From positions 1 to 64,000 of the forward strand of contig CAZGQM010000002.1 of NCBI GenBank assembly GCA_964528055.1: a DNA stretch of 64,000 nt, read 5' to 3'. The notes under the pieces are model-generated. The model made no database searches. It was not told the DNA's origin and saw only the letters and a program-made list of their open reading frames with translations. Position 1 is the stretch's first letter, and the number at the start of each line of letters is the position of its first letter. The position numbers were made by a program, and so were the translations under genes. Origin of the DNA: Geoanaerobacter sp964528055 (lineage in GTDB: Bacteria; Desulfobacterota; Desulfuromonadia; Geobacterales; DSM-12255). Positions 7,346 through 16,869 of this stretch are shown in pieces.

Positions 7346-8971
7346 ATGCCGAAAAGTCGCGAAGCCGCCCGTGCCAATCTGGAAAACCTCTACCGGATCT
7401 TCACCGTCCCGGAAGCCCCCGATTCAACCCTGGGTGCAGTTGATCAGGCCATTGCCGCAGATGTCGCCGGCTTTCTACAGACCCACATAGTCGCAGTCGA
7501 ACGGAGTATGGAAGAGATAGAGGCCCATTTCGAGTCTCCCGCCATTCCGGAGGAGCCAACCTACGTCTCGGACTACGCCGAATTCGTCAAGGAACACCTG
7601 GTGGCTCAGTCGGTTCATACCGCCGCACCCGGTTTTATCGGCCACATGACCTCGGCGCTCCCCTACTTCATGCTCCCGCTGGCGCGTCTGATGACCGCCC
7701 TTAATCAGAACCTGGTCAAGGTTGAAACCTCCAAGGCCTTCACCCCCATGGAGCGACAGGTCTTGGCCATGCTCCACCACTTGGTTTACCGCAAGCCTCA
7801 AGAGTTCTACCCTTCCTGGATCCACAACAGCCAGCACGCCCTCGGTGCCTTCTGCTCCGGTGGCACCATTGCCAATGTTACTGCCCTCTGGGTGGCGCGT
7901 AACCGCCTCTTCGCTCCGGATGGCAATTTTCGCGGCCTAGCCCAGGAGGGCCTGGGACGGGCGCTCAAGTACCGCGGGGTCGACGGTATCGCCGTCCTTG
8001 TCTCAGAGCGGGGGCACTACTCCTTCGGCAAGGCCGCCGACCTTCTCGGCCTCGGTCGGGACCACCTGGTCAAGGTAGGGACAGACTCCAAGAATCGCAT
8101 CGACCTCAACGAGCTGCGGGGCGCGGTCCGGCGGCTCAGGGAGCAGAACATCCTGCCGTTGGCGCTGGTGGGGATCGCCGGCACCACCGAGACTGGCAAC
8201 GTCGACCCCTTGGAGGCACTGGCAGAGTACGCCGGGGAGCTGGGCTGTCACTTCCACGTGGACGCCGCATGGGGCGGTCCGACCCTCTTCTCCGATCGCC
8301 ATCGCCATCTGCTGGCTGGTATCGAGCGGGCTGACTCGGTCACAATCGATGCCCACAAGCAGCTCTACGTGCCGATGGGTGCGGGAATGGTTGTTTTCCG
8401 AGATCCTACGGCACTGTCGGCCATCGAGCATCATGCCAACTACATACTTCGACACGGTTCCAAAGATCTGGGGAGTCATACTCTGGAGGGGTCGCGACCG
8501 GGAATGGCCATGCTGGTCCATGCCGGTTTCTCTATCATCGGCCGAAAGGGATACGAACTGCTCGTCGACATGGGAATCGAGCGGGCCCGCACCTTTACCG
8601 AACTGATCAATCGACATCCTGACTTTGAGCTGACCAGTGAACCGGAGTTGAACATTCTTACCTACCGCTACTGTCCCCAGAGGATTCAGAAGGCGCTGGC
8701 TGAGGCGACTCCCGGGCAGCGGAATATCATCAATGCACTTCTCGACCAGGTCTGCCAACTGCTGCAGAAACATCAGCGAGAAGCGGGCAAGACCTTCGTC
8801 TCCCGGACCCGGCTCCGTGTTGCGCAGTATGGTGAGGAACTCACCGTACTGCGCGTCGTCCTGGCCAACCCTCTCACCACCGAAGAGATCCTTGCCTCGA
8901 TTCTGCTGGAACAGTGCGAGATCGTCCGGGAGCCGGAAATTCAGGCCTTGCTGGAGCAGGTTGCGGGGTAG
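7346..8971 (+). CDS. panP: PLP-dependent aspartate 1-decarboxylase, PanP type
   Basis: A 541-aa group II PLP decarboxylase. The cofactor lysine is K338 in TIDAHKQLYVPMGAG; the preceding HVDAAWGGP and the segment FCSGGTIANVTALWVARN are the PLP-contact regions of the glutamate decarboxylase family. The length, the QLYVPMGAG sequence and the C-terminal RVAQYGEELTVLRVVLANP match what I recall of PanP, which makes beta-alanine from aspartate for pantothenate/CoA synthesis in bacteria lacking the pyruvoyl enzyme PanD. A related substrate such as glutamate cannot be ruled out from sequence alone. The metallopeptidase gene follows at 9030. Confidence 0.8.
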   Translation: MPKSREAARANLENLYRIFTVPEAPDSTLGAVDQAIAADVAGFLQTHIVAVERSMEEIEAHFESPAIPEEPTYVSDYAEFVKEHLVAQSVHTAAPGFIGHMTSALPYFMLPLARLMTALNQNLVKVETSKAFTPMERQVLAMLHHLVYRKPQEFYPSWIHNSQHALGAFCSGGTIANVTALWVARNRLFAPDGNFRGLAQEGLGRALKYRGVDGIAVLVSERGHYSFGKAADLLGLGRDHLVKVGTDSKNRIDLNELRGAVRRLREQNILPLALVGIAGTTETGNVDPLEALAEYAGELGCHFHVDAAWGGPTLFSDRHRHLLAGIERADSVTIDAHKQLYVPMGAGMVVFRDPTALSAIEHHANYILRHGSKDLGSHTLEGSRPGMAMLVHAGFSIIGRKGYELLVDMGIERARTFTELINRHPDFELTSEPELNILTYRYCPQRIQKALAEATPGQRNIINALLDQVCQLLQKHQREAGKTFVSRTRLRVAQYGEELTVLRVVLANPLTTEEILASILLEQCEIVREPEIQALLEQVAG

Positions 8972-9029
8972 GATGAGAAGCAGGAACTGCAGATGAGTCG
9001 GGAACGAATGAGAAGGGAATAAACTTCAG

Positions 9030-9563
9030 ATGCACCATTTGAAATATTTAGCCGGCTATTCACCGCAGATAACCGCTCAGGTGGTGCAGTTGATGGCTGA
9101 AAACCGCTTGGCTAGCGTCATTGTGCAGAGATATCCGAAGGCGCACGATGTCAAAACCGATAAGGCCCTCTATGACTTTACCGTCACCATCAAAAACGAT
9201 TTCATGCGCACCACCGCGCCGCTGAGCAGGGTTGTCTACGATGGGAAGATCCATCTCATCAACAACGCCCTGGGGACTCACACCTTTGTTTCACGGGTAC
9301 AAGGGGGCAGGCTGAAGGCAAAGAACGAAATCCGCATAGCATCCATTTTCAGGTCTGCTCCCCAAGAATTTTTGAAAATGATAGTCGTTCACGAATTGTC
9401 GCACTTAAAGGAGAAGGAGCATAACAAGGCCTTCTACCAGCTCTGTGAATATATGGAACCCGCCTACCACCAGCTGGAATTTGATACACGGCTGTTTCTG
9501 ACCCACGTTGAGATGGCCGGTTCACCGTATCTGGCTGGGGGTACGGGGAGCACTACTGCGTAG
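9030..9563 (+). CDS. YgjP-like (M48-type) metallopeptidase domain protein
   Basis: A 177-aa protein with the zinc motif H121-ELS-H125 (IVVHELSHLKEKEHNKAFYQL) followed by EYMEPAYHQLEFDTRLFL. This arrangement is typical of the YgjP/DUF45 family of small SprT-like metal-dependent hydrolases. No signal peptide or membrane segment is seen, so it is presumably cytosolic. It starts 58 bases after panP on the same strand and may be cotranscribed. Substrate unknown. Confidence 0.75.
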   Translation: MHHLKYLAGYSPQITAQVVQLMAENRLASVIVQRYPKAHDVKTDKALYDFTVTIKNDFMRTTAPLSRVVYDGKIHLINNALGTHTFVSRVQGGRLKAKNEIRIASIFRSAPQEFLKMIVVHELSHLKEKEHNKAFYQLCEYMEPAYHQLEFDTRLFLTHVEMAGSPYLAGGTGSTTA

Positions 9564-9824
9564 ATTGTGTCGGGTAACCTATTGTGCCGCAATCACCGAC
9601 TGATTATTATCTGTGCACGGGTACTGTCTGACAGGAAGTTCTTAATTGAGGATCTGAATCCGGCGGGTAATGCAGATTATTGATCGGAGTCGGCAAATGC
9701 TACGCATCATACCCGGTGCGGGTGTAGCAGATGACCGTGAGGCGGCAGTTGTGCGGGAGATTGAGACGTTGAAACGGCGGATCATCCGGTGCGAGCGGGC
9801 CGGGGGCGATAGCAGGCGGGCGAT

Positions 9825-10559
9825 CTATCTCCCGAACACTTTTTTCAATAACTCGCTCCCTCGGGCCGCCGGATCGGTCCGGATCTTCTTCTCCTCTTCA
9901 CCAAGCATTATGAAAAGCCCATCTACGGCCTTTGTGGTAACGTAGTGGTCCAGGTCCAGCGAGTCTATGCCATCGACAAATGGAATTGTATCAACCTTAT
10001 CCAAAAGCTGCTTATAGCGGCGAGCAACACCTACCTCCTTCATATTCGATGTGACCACCGGCTTGAACGCACCATAGATCTTGGCGCTGGTCTTCCGCTT
10101 GAAATATTCGGTGGCGGAGGTGGCGTCACCCTGTAAAATCTTGCGGGCATCGTCGAAACTCAACTCCTTGAGTGCGCTTACGAAATAGGTCGTGGCCAGC
10201 GGAGCCGCCTTTTCTGCGGCCCTGTTCATGCTGAGAACAAAGTCGTCCACCTGCTGCTGGAAACCGAACTTGCCTAAGAGTTCTGAAGCGGTCTGGATTC
10301 TTTCCGGCATGATGATCTTGATTAAATGATTGTTGAAGTAGCCGTCACTTTGGGATACTGACTTGACGGCCCGGGTGGTGCCAGTTTCGAGTGCTTCTTT
10401 CAGGCCTTTGATAATCGTAGCATCATCAAGACTCGTCGCTGGTGCGTCCGACAGACCGAGTCCCTTGGTCAGAGCATCAATAAAACCTGCATGAGCTGAT
10501 ACGGTGAGGACTGCAAGCAGCAACGCCAGGCTGAGAATGGGGAGACGACTCTGTTTCAT
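9825..10559 (-). CDS. DUF4197 exported protein
   Basis: A 244-aa protein with a Sec signal peptide (MKQSRLPILSLALLLAVLTVSAHA) and the DUF4197 body: ATIIKGLKEALETGTTRAV near residue 48, PERIQTASELLGKFG, and the C-terminal DGLFIMLGEEEKKIRTDPAARGSELLKKVFGR. It is expected in the periplasm or on the outer membrane; the family has no established function. A strong AAAGGAGG ribosome site precedes ATG 10559. Divergent from the small lipoprotein at 10703. Confidence 0.85.
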   Translation of the reverse strand: MKQSRLPILSLALLLAVLTVSAHAGFIDALTKGLGLSDAPATSLDDATIIKGLKEALETGTTRAVKSVSQSDGYFNNHLIKIIMPERIQTASELLGKFGFQQQVDDFVLSMNRAAEKAAPLATTYFVSALKELSFDDARKILQGDATSATEYFKRKTSAKIYGAFKPVVTSNMKEVGVARRYKQLLDKVDTIPFVDGIDSLDLDHYVTTKAVDGLFIMLGEEEKKIRTDPAARGSELLKKVFGR

Positions 10560-10702
10560 ACTGCCTCCTTTGGCCGTGATCTATTAAGCATATCATATAG
10601 GAAACATACTATAAGTATCGAGTAGAATCGTGAGTAAAACAGGGACATTTCCCCCTCTTCCTGCTATAGTTGAGCGACGTCCACAAGGAAAGGTAAATCA
10701 CT

Positions 10703-10963
10703 ATGCAGGCGCGCATTGGGTTGATGATGGTGCTGTTTCCACTGGCCATGCTCATTGGTTGCAGCAAGCTGACGATGGAGAACTACTCTAAAATCAATAT
10801 GGGGATCGAGTACGCCGAGGTCGTCAAGATCCTCGGTAAACCCGACAACTGCTCGGAGGCGCTGTTTGTAAGGAACTGCGTTTGGGGGGACGAGAAGAAA
10901 AATATTACGATAAATTTTGCAGGGGGCAAGGCAATTATTTTCACCAGCAAAAACATCAAGTAG
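10703..10963 (+). CDS. Small BamE/SmpA-like lipoprotein (DUF3862 type)
   Basis: An 86-aa protein with a type II signal peptide ending LIGC (lipid-anchored C20). The mature part begins SKLTMENYSKINMGIEYAEV and continues VKILGKPDNCSEALFVRNCVWG, the 'ENY-KI-MGM-Y-EV---LG-P' pattern of DUF3862, a relative of the BamE/SmpA fold. It probably sits on the inner leaflet of the outer membrane. AAGGAAAGG precedes the start. The partner is unknown. Confidence 0.8.
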   Translation: MQARIGLMMVLFPLAMLIGCSKLTMENYSKINMGIEYAEVVKILGKPDNCSEALFVRNCVWGDEKKNITINFAGGKAIIFTSKNIK

Positions 10964-11109
10964 CAAGCCCGGGTCGTGTGAGGGTTCACCTCTTGAGGTA
11001 AACCGGGTTAGGCGGCAAACTGAAGCATGGCTTCCGAAAATAATTGCAATCGTAATGTTGGCCCGCACTGGTATCCGCTTTCAAAGGCAATCAATCGGCC
11101 TCCTATGGA

Positions 11110-13617
11110 TTATTCCAGACCATTAATCGGCATCGGCTGAAGGTGCCAAATCTCCTCATTATAATCTTTAATAGTCCGGTCAGTAGAAAACTTGCTGCTA
11201 CAGGCAGTGTTGATGATGCTCATACGGGTCCAACGCTCGCGATCCTGATAGGCGGATGCCACGCGCTTTTGGGCATCGATGAAACTGCGGAAATCTGCGG
11301 CGACCACCCATGGATCGTGAGGAGAGCAGATCGCATCGATGATAGGGTCGAAGAGCCCTGCCTCAAACAGATTAAAATGGCCGCTGCGGAGAAGCGTCAT
11401 GACCTTCTGCAACTCGTCGTCGCCATTTATGACGGTATACGGGTCATAGTACCAACGCAACTCTTCCACTTCATCGCTCGTCAGGCCGAACTTGAAGAAG
11501 TTGTCCTCGCCGACTTCCTCACGTATTTCGATATTTGCACCGTCAAGGGTGCCGATGGTGATGGCTCCGTTCATCATGAACTTCATGTTCCCGGTTCCTG
11601 AAGCCTCCTTGCCTGCCGTCGACAGCTGTTCAGAGAGATCGCTTCCGGGACAGATGACCTCCATGGCGGTCACGCTGTAGTTGGGAAGAAATGCCACCTT
11701 GAGCATGTCACCTACGGTTGGATCGGCATTGACTACCCCGGCAACGTTATTGATCAGCTTAATGATCAGTTTTGCCATGGCGTACCCTGGCGCCGCCTTT
11801 CCTCCGATAAGCACACAGCGATTCGTCCAGCCAGCCGTGTCACCCCGCTTTATACGGTCATAGAGATGAATGACATGAAGTACATTGAGGAGTTGGCGCT
11901 TATACTCATGAATCCGCTTGACTTGTACATCAAACAGCCCGTCAGGGTTGAACGTAACGTTGCATTTGGACTGAACAAGGGCTGCCAGCTTCATTTTGTT
12001 GGTCTGCTTGATCTCGTGCCAGCGTCGCCGGAATTCAGGGTCATCGGCATGTTCTGCAATCCTGTTGATCTGTTGGAGGTCGGCCACCCACCCATCTCCG
12101 ATCCTTTCGGTTATAAGCCCACTCAGGCCGGGGTTGCAGTGTGCTATCCAACGTCGCGGGGTTACCCCGTTAGTCTTGTTGTTAAACTTGAGCGGCCAGA
12201 GTTCATAAAAATCACGGAATAGCCCCTGTGCCAGCAACTGCGAGTGGAGAGCAGCAACTCCGTTGACGGAAAAACTCCCCACAATGGCCAGATATGCCAT
12301 TCGTATATGTGGAATCGCACCCTCTTCAATTATGGACATTCTCCTCATTCGCGCAGTATCCCCGGGCCAGCGGCTGGAGACTTCCGCCAGGAAGCGGGCA
12401 TTGATTTCCAGAACGATCTCCAGAATCCGGGGGAGCAGCTGACCAAAGAGCGGCAGCGGCCATTTTTCCAGCGCTTCGGGAAGCAGGGTGTGATTGGTGT
12501 AGGCCATTGTCCGGCAGGTGATCCTCCATGCTTCATCCCAGCCCATACCCTGATCGTCCATCAGGATTCTCATCAGTTCAGGCACGGCACAGCTTGGGTG
12601 CGTGTCGTTCAGCTGAAAACAGTTGTTGGCGGCAAATTCGCTGAAGTCACCTTTTCGCACCGTCAACCAACGGTCGATAACATCTTGAAGGCTGGCCGAC
12701 GCAAGAAAATACTGTTGGCGCAGGCGGAGCACTTTTCCATTTTCACTGGAATCGTTCGGGTAGAGTACCATTGTGATGTTTTCGGCTTCATTCTTGGTGG
12801 CCACCGCTTCGGTATAACCTCCGGCGTTGAATTCACCCAGGTCAAAGGCATCTGTGGCGGCTGCTTTCCAGAGTCGCAGTGTGTTGACGGTGCCGTTGCG
12901 ATAGCCGGGGATCGGAACATCGTAAGGAATAGCGAGTACATCTCTGCTGTCAACCCAGCGTACGCGATGCTCGCCGGTATCCGTCCGGTATTTTTCAGAG
13001 CGGCCTCCGAAATGGATGCGCTGGATAAATTCCGGTCGTTCCTGTTCCCAGGGGTTGCCATCTCGCAGCCAATGATCCGGCTCCTCTACCTGGTGACCGT
13101 TTACGATACGCTGGCGGAACATGCCATATTCATAGCGGATGCCATAGCCCATAACCGGCAGCTGGAGAGTGGCACAGCTATCCAGAAAACAGGCAGCAAG
13201 ACGCCCAAGTCCCCCATTGCCGAGACCGGCATCAATTTCGGAGTCGGCCAGTTCTTCCAGATTGATACCAAGCTGAAGCATCGCTTGGGTTGCGGTATCG
13301 GTAATGCCGAGATTCAGCATGGCATTACCGAGTGCTCGACCCATCAAAAACTCCAGAGAGAGGTAATATCCTCGTTTGCAATTGGATTCGATGTAGCTGT
13401 AGCGGGTTCTCCTCCAGCGATCCATCAGGCGGTCACGAACAGTCATCGCAAGGGCTTTGTAATAGTAATTGACTGAATAGCAGTATTTGCTCTGGCCAAG
13501 GCTATAGGCGAAATAGTGCCGGTAATCGTGTATTAGTGCAGGAGCATCCAGTGGAAGGTGTGGCAGCTCGGTCAAACCTGGCGATTTGATTTTTGTCCGT
13601 TTCTTTTTGTGAACCAT
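11110..13617 (-). CDS. glgP: Glycogen/starch phosphorylase
   Basis: An 835-aa enzyme releasing glucose-1-phosphate from alpha-1,4-glucans. The PLP lysine lies in EASGTGNMKFMMNGAITIGTLDGANIEI. Other family blocks are YYLSLEFLMGRALGNAMLNLG near the N-terminus, GNGGLGRLAACFLDS, QLNDTHPSCAVPELMRIL, NKTNGVTPRRW and FDVQVKRIHEYKRQLLN. The length matches bacterial and eukaryotic phosphorylases (about 820-840 aa). The frame is open to an earlier ATG at 13641, but GAGGAA lies seven bases before ATG 13617, so I chose the latter; the MVHKKKRTK start is basic. No other glycogen gene is adjacent. Cytosolic. Confidence 0.95.
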   Translation of the reverse strand: MVHKKKRTKIKSPGLTELPHLPLDAPALIHDYRHYFAYSLGQSKYCYSVNYYYKALAMTVRDRLMDRWRRTRYSYIESNCKRGYYLSLEFLMGRALGNAMLNLGITDTATQAMLQLGINLEELADSEIDAGLGNGGLGRLAACFLDSCATLQLPVMGYGIRYEYGMFRQRIVNGHQVEEPDHWLRDGNPWEQERPEFIQRIHFGGRSEKYRTDTGEHRVRWVDSRDVLAIPYDVPIPGYRNGTVNTLRLWKAAATDAFDLGEFNAGGYTEAVATKNEAENITMVLYPNDSSENGKVLRLRQQYFLASASLQDVIDRWLTVRKGDFSEFAANNCFQLNDTHPSCAVPELMRILMDDQGMGWDEAWRITCRTMAYTNHTLLPEALEKWPLPLFGQLLPRILEIVLEINARFLAEVSSRWPGDTARMRRMSIIEEGAIPHIRMAYLAIVGSFSVNGVAALHSQLLAQGLFRDFYELWPLKFNNKTNGVTPRRWIAHCNPGLSGLITERIGDGWVADLQQINRIAEHADDPEFRRRWHEIKQTNKMKLAALVQSKCNVTFNPDGLFDVQVKRIHEYKRQLLNVLHVIHLYDRIKRGDTAGWTNRCVLIGGKAAPGYAMAKLIIKLINNVAGVVNADPTVGDMLKVAFLPNYSVTAMEVICPGSDLSEQLSTAGKEASGTGNMKFMMNGAITIGTLDGANIEIREEVGEDNFFKFGLTSDEVEELRWYYDPYTVINGDDELQKVMTLLRSGHFNLFEAGLFDPIIDAICSPHDPWVVAADFRSFIDAQKRVASAYQDRERWTRMSIINTACSSKFSTDRTIKDYNEEIWHLQPMPINGLE

Positions 13618-13780
13618 TTCATTTCCTCGCGCTGGCAGCATTTACTGGTGCTGGTAGTTTATGTGATGCTACTGCATTATCTGCATGCAAGACCTTATAT
13701 GGTGTGTTGTTGGAAGGCAAGGAACAATACTATCATATGCCGAGGAAAATTCAGGGGGCATTCTCGACGGGTCAGTTTCT

Positions 13781-14368
13781 TCAACCGAGAAATGGCAAGG
13801 CGAACATTAGCGTAAAGCCGTTGACCATGAGAAGCGTCCCGCAGGCAGCGGATGCTGTCGAAATGCAGAACACCGCAAAGGAACTGGAAAGGATTGCTAT
13901 GGAAGATAATACAATGGCGATCTGGAGGAAGGCTTCAGCGAAATCGAAATACGGGTCCTTTCTCATGGAGACATCGCGAGATTGCTCCTGTTGTTTCGCC
14001 TTGGTCTCGATCTCTTTCTTTTCGGCAGCATAACGTGCCGATTCCTTTTCTGCCAGTGAGAGCAGTTCAGCATACTGTCTTCGTGCGTCAGGTGGCATTG
14101 TTCCCCCGCGTTCAGCAAGCAACGCTTTTGTTTTGAGGGCCTCGATCCTGTACGTATGCTCCCGCATCACCTTTGACTGGTAAAATGCCCATTGGTTCGA
14201 TGCCTGTTGCTGCGAAAGCATCATATCCTTGCCGGCATTGTTCCCCCCCAGTGAGGTAATGGCCAGCAGCACTGCATAAAGTGCCGTGACCAAGGCCACC
14301 TGCCGACCGAATCTATTTTTTGCGTGTTCTGCAAGCTCTTCATAATCGGGTACGTCGATGTCTGCCAT
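13781..14368 (-). CDS. DUF4337 membrane protein
   Basis: A 195-aa protein with three predicted membrane segments: residues about 26-43 (VALVTALYAVLLAITSLG) and two near the C-terminus (AFLQIAIVLSSIAILSSSFAVF and TASAACGTLLMVNGFTLMFAL). A charged helical region rich in Glu, Lys and Ala lies between. This topology and the KDMMLSQQQASNQWAFYQSK segment match the DUF4337 family, of unknown function. AAGGAG precedes ATG 14368. Confidence 0.8.
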   Translation of the reverse strand: MADIDVPDYEELAEHAKNRFGRQVALVTALYAVLLAITSLGGNNAGKDMMLSQQQASNQWAFYQSKVMREHTYRIEALKTKALLAERGGTMPPDARRQYAELLSLAEKESARYAAEKKEIETKAKQQEQSRDVSMRKDPYFDFAEAFLQIAIVLSSIAILSSSFAVFCISTASAACGTLLMVNGFTLMFALPFLG

Positions 14369-14456
14369 CGGTTGCTCCTTGAACCTTGCACAGGGATATG
14401 CCAGCCTTGCGAATCAATTTTGACCCGGACAACCTTCCGGGTAGATTGTATCTTTT

Positions 14457-14486
14457 GCAGAAGGCGACCGCTTGGCCGCCTTCTGC
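14457..14486. terminator. GC-rich stem-loop between leftward genes
   Basis: Perfect 10-bp outer stem GCAGAAGGCG / CGCCTTCTGC with a small inner stem. It lies between the stop of the CsbD-like gene (14562) and the start of the DUF4337 gene, so it likely ends the CsbD-like transcript. Confidence 0.6.
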
Positions 14487-14561
14487 ATTGCAATTATAAT
14501 TCATTGCCGCGGAGATCATGCTTTCTGACCGGGACCGTCAGGGGAGGGTTGCGCTGAGCTG

Positions 14562-14741
14562 TTAAAATCCGCACATTCCCTGTATTTTGCCGATTTTTCT
14601 ATGAACCTTGCCGGTAATCTGCTCGAATTTCCCTTTGACTCCTAATGTTCTACTAGAGAGTAGTGATCCGAGTATCTTTTTTGCGGTACCTCTTGCTTCG
14701 TGAAACATCCCTTTTGCGATCCGTTTTGTACTCGCTCTCAT
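14562..14741 (-). CDS. Small CsbD-like stress protein
   Basis: A 59-codon gene on the reverse strand. It begins MRASTKRIAKGMFHEARGTA and later has GVKGKFEQITGKVHRKIGK. The 'KG---EARGTAKK-LG---' and 'VKGK-EQ-TGKV--KIG' repeats are the hydrophilic helical pattern of CsbD proteins, which are general-stress induced in many bacteria and of unknown biochemistry. A strong GGGAGGT site lies seven bases before ATG 14741. The gene is easily missed because of its size. A terminator-like hairpin follows at 14457. Confidence 0.7.
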   Translation of the reverse strand: MRASTKRIAKGMFHEARGTAKKILGSLLSSRTLGVKGKFEQITGKVHRKIGKIQGMCGF

Positions 14742-15055
14742 GATGGACCTCCCTGCCGCCTCGTAAATTTGCGGCCATTTGGAACTTCATTCTGCCGTAT
14801 GACCATACATTCTTCTGCTGACGATAGTATACCAGAATTCTGGATAACGAACTACTGGTTGCAATGCCGGTATCGAATGCGGCCTTCAATCCCGGGGTGA
14901 CATTATCTCGTCATTCAAAGACAGCCACTTCTGACCCCCTTTACTCAGAACAACTATGGCGATACAGTTAATACGCTACTGGTGATAAGAAACAGGTGCA
15001 TGGAAGCAAAGCCTAGAGATGACGTTTCGAAAAAAATTAGGATGGAGACCAAACT
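14742..15055. other. Divergent intergenic region
   Basis: 314 bases between the leftward CsbD-like gene and the rightward small gene at 15056. It should contain both promoters. I see no RNA gene or repeat. Confidence 0.35.
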
Positions 15056-15271
15056 ATGGAAGTTAACCTGCGCCATCTGCGCAACCTGATACGTACACGA
15101 AGGGATGAGATTGAACAGAGTGTTGCAGGAACCGGATATCTGGCGAGGACCGTCATCGGCGTCGGAACCTTTTTGCTGGATAACGAAGGTAACGTCGACC
15201 TGCTGACTTCCAAGCAACAGGCCATCTTTGAAAAATTCCTGAAGCCGCTTCTGGAGACTCCTCCTCGGTAA
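15056..15271 (+). CDS. Small hypothetical protein, 71 aa
   Basis: Begins MEVNLRHLRNLIRTRRDEIE and includes GYLARTVIGVGTFLLDNEGNVDLL, ending in a polar helix. The composition is protein-like, with helical charged ends and one short hydrophobic patch; no signal peptide. A weak GGATGGAG site lies about ten bases upstream. I do not recognise the family, and no neighbour suggests a role. Confidence 0.5.
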   Translation: MEVNLRHLRNLIRTRRDEIEQSVAGTGYLARTVIGVGTFLLDNEGNVDLLTSKQQAIFEKFLKPLLETPPR

Positions 15272-15583
15272 ACGGTCAACGACGTTCAGGTGGCGTTTGG
15301 CAAAATGAGTATCGATAAACAGCTGCGGATATGGGGGCCAATGATCCTTCTGTCAGTCATCGGACAGCAGGCTTTGATTCAGGTTTTCTTCGGGAAAGTA
15401 TTCTGTGATTCGTCATTAAGGACTCTGAATAATATGGGTGGCAGTTGCCGTGCATGATGATTGAATCAATCGTGGACAGTGTGCAAAATTGCGTTAGGAT
15501 TAGGTTAAATGAGAACTTGAAGCGTCCGCGGCTTGTCGTGTGCTAAATTTGGAGGCCATTTCACCAATGCAAAGGAGAAAAAA
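15272..15583. other. Intergenic stretch with no convincing gene
   Basis: 312 bases. A 50-codon ATG frame near 15305 lacks a ribosome site and has poor composition. A promoter for the DUF3617 gene should be here, but I cannot place it. Confidence 0.35.
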
Positions 15584-16003
15584 ATGAAAATCCGAATCAC
15601 AATCATGCTGCTACTCGGAACGATCACCCTGTACGCATCGGCGTTTGCCGCAGCACCCGGGATGAAGGATGGCCTGTGGGAGATTACTACAATTACCGTG
15701 ATGCCAGGTATGCCGTTTTCCTCGCCTCCTGTGACCGTGACCCACTGCTACACGAAGGAGGATGTAAAAAAGGATCAGCAGATAGTTCCTAAGCAGGAAG
15801 GAAATTGCAGCATCAGTGAGATGAAGAAGTCAGGCAGTAAGACGAGCTGGAAAATACTATGCACTGGCAAGAATGAGGGTAAAGGCGAAGGGGAGATACT
15901 ATTTAAGGGGGACTCGGCTTACGAGGGGTCCCAGAGGTTTTCCACCCAGGGTATGAACATAACCAGCAAGTACAAGGCGAAGAGGATCGGAGAGTGCAAA
16001 TAG
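15584..16003 (+). CDS. DUF3617 exported protein
   Basis: A 139-aa periplasmic protein. Signal peptide MKIRITIMLLLGTITLYASAFA is followed by MKDGLWEITTITVMPGMPF, then cysteines in VTHCYTKEDV, GNCSISEM, ILCTG and the C-terminal GECK. The MK-GLWEITT start and conserved CYT---- are the signature of DUF3617, whose cysteines probably form disulfides; function unknown. The frame extends further left, but AAAGGAG sits directly before ATG 15584. Confidence 0.85.
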   Translation: MKIRITIMLLLGTITLYASAFAAAPGMKDGLWEITTITVMPGMPFSSPPVTVTHCYTKEDVKKDQQIVPKQEGNCSISEMKKSGSKTSWKILCTGKNEGKGEGEILFKGDSAYEGSQRFSTQGMNITSKYKAKRIGECK

Positions 16004-16513
16004 CGACAGATATGCCAGAAAGATCCGTACATCTGCTTCCCCGGTAGAAAGGTGAGTTTCAGGGAGGCATTATCTTGTAGAAAGGGGGCCAGCAGGTCTC
16101 CTTTCTTGTTTTCCAGGAGGATGTAACCGATATGACCTGCTCAGTGTGGTTCATTTATTGGGCCTGATCTGCCCCGCTGCACCTATTGCCGGGGATAATG
16201 GATCTCAGGGAAGCTGCTGGTTGGTGCATTTCTCCACACTGAGACATTATCCCCCAGATGAAACAGCCCAATATTCTTCCAGCTGAGAAGAATGCGGCCA
16301 ATTTCCCCACGTTACGATCCCCACATATCATTGGTTCTACACAGTAAGCGGTTGTAACTCGCTGTGTTTATGGCGTTTATTTCGCAGTGGAATTGGTTGC
16401 AGATCATCAGCGCTTCTTGGCACCTGAGTTGCTTACTAATGAATAAGGCCAGTGCGAGACAGCTATAAATGCTTGGCGGCGTGGCATCTGGCAAGAATGA
16501 AGGAGAAGGGGCG
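16004..16513. other. Long intergenic region
   Basis: About 510 bases without a recognisable gene. Repeated GGGGATAAT-like and CTGAGA-type fragments around 16185-16260 (one GATAATGG, one ATTATCCC) suggest an imperfect long inverted repeat, but I cannot assign it. Confidence 0.3.
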
Positions 16514-16639
16514 ATGAAATCAACGGGAATACGGCAACTGATCATCAAAATCACTACCCACATGACAGAAAAACGTCAAAAAGCAGCTCAAAGTAACCGT
16601 GAATTCCTGGATTTCTGGCAGACCCGCTACGGAGCTTGA
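16514..16639 (+). CDS. Possible 41-aa small protein
   Basis: ATG 16514 is preceded by AAGGAGAAGG, a strong ribosome site. The peptide starts MKSTGIRQLIIKITTHMTEK and ends in SNREFLDFWQTRYGA; it is basic at the start and aromatic at the end. An intrinsic terminator on the same strand at 16712 supports a transcript here. Not recognised, and small size makes it tentative. Confidence 0.35.
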   Translation: MKSTGIRQLIIKITTHMTEKRQKAAQSNREFLDFWQTRYGA

Positions 16640-16711
16640 CCATGCAAGATCTCAAACAGTCACTGTAATTTTCCCCAGTTGTATTTGTTACTCCTTTCTT
16701 ATCTGATGAAC

Positions 16712-16743
16712 GGGCAAGTCGACGGGCTTGCCCAGCTTTTTTA
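16712..16743 (+). terminator. Intrinsic terminator, rightward
   Basis: Stem GGGCAAG / CTTGCCC, then AGC and T6. The T run is only on the plus strand, so it ends a rightward transcript, most likely that of the small frame at 16514. Confidence 0.65.
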
Positions 16744-16869
16744 ATCCCGTATGGATTTCACTACGTTTTGACTCTCTAAACCGACCCCATTCTGAGATAT
16801 TGATGCTAGGCCAGATTCCCCTGTTTGATTCTTTCGGCTGATGGAGAATCAAGGTGTCAGCTGCCAGTT

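Noticed and set aside
9670..9945. 91-codon rightward frame after the metallopeptidase gene
   Set aside because: Its first half looks coding-like, but it runs 120 bases into the DUF4197 gene and matches nothing I recognise; it may be a relic, with too little support to list.
12244..13476. 410-codon open frame antisense to glycogen phosphorylase
   Set aside because: It is a mirror of a highly conserved GC-rich gene; its translation has no family features and no ribosome site.
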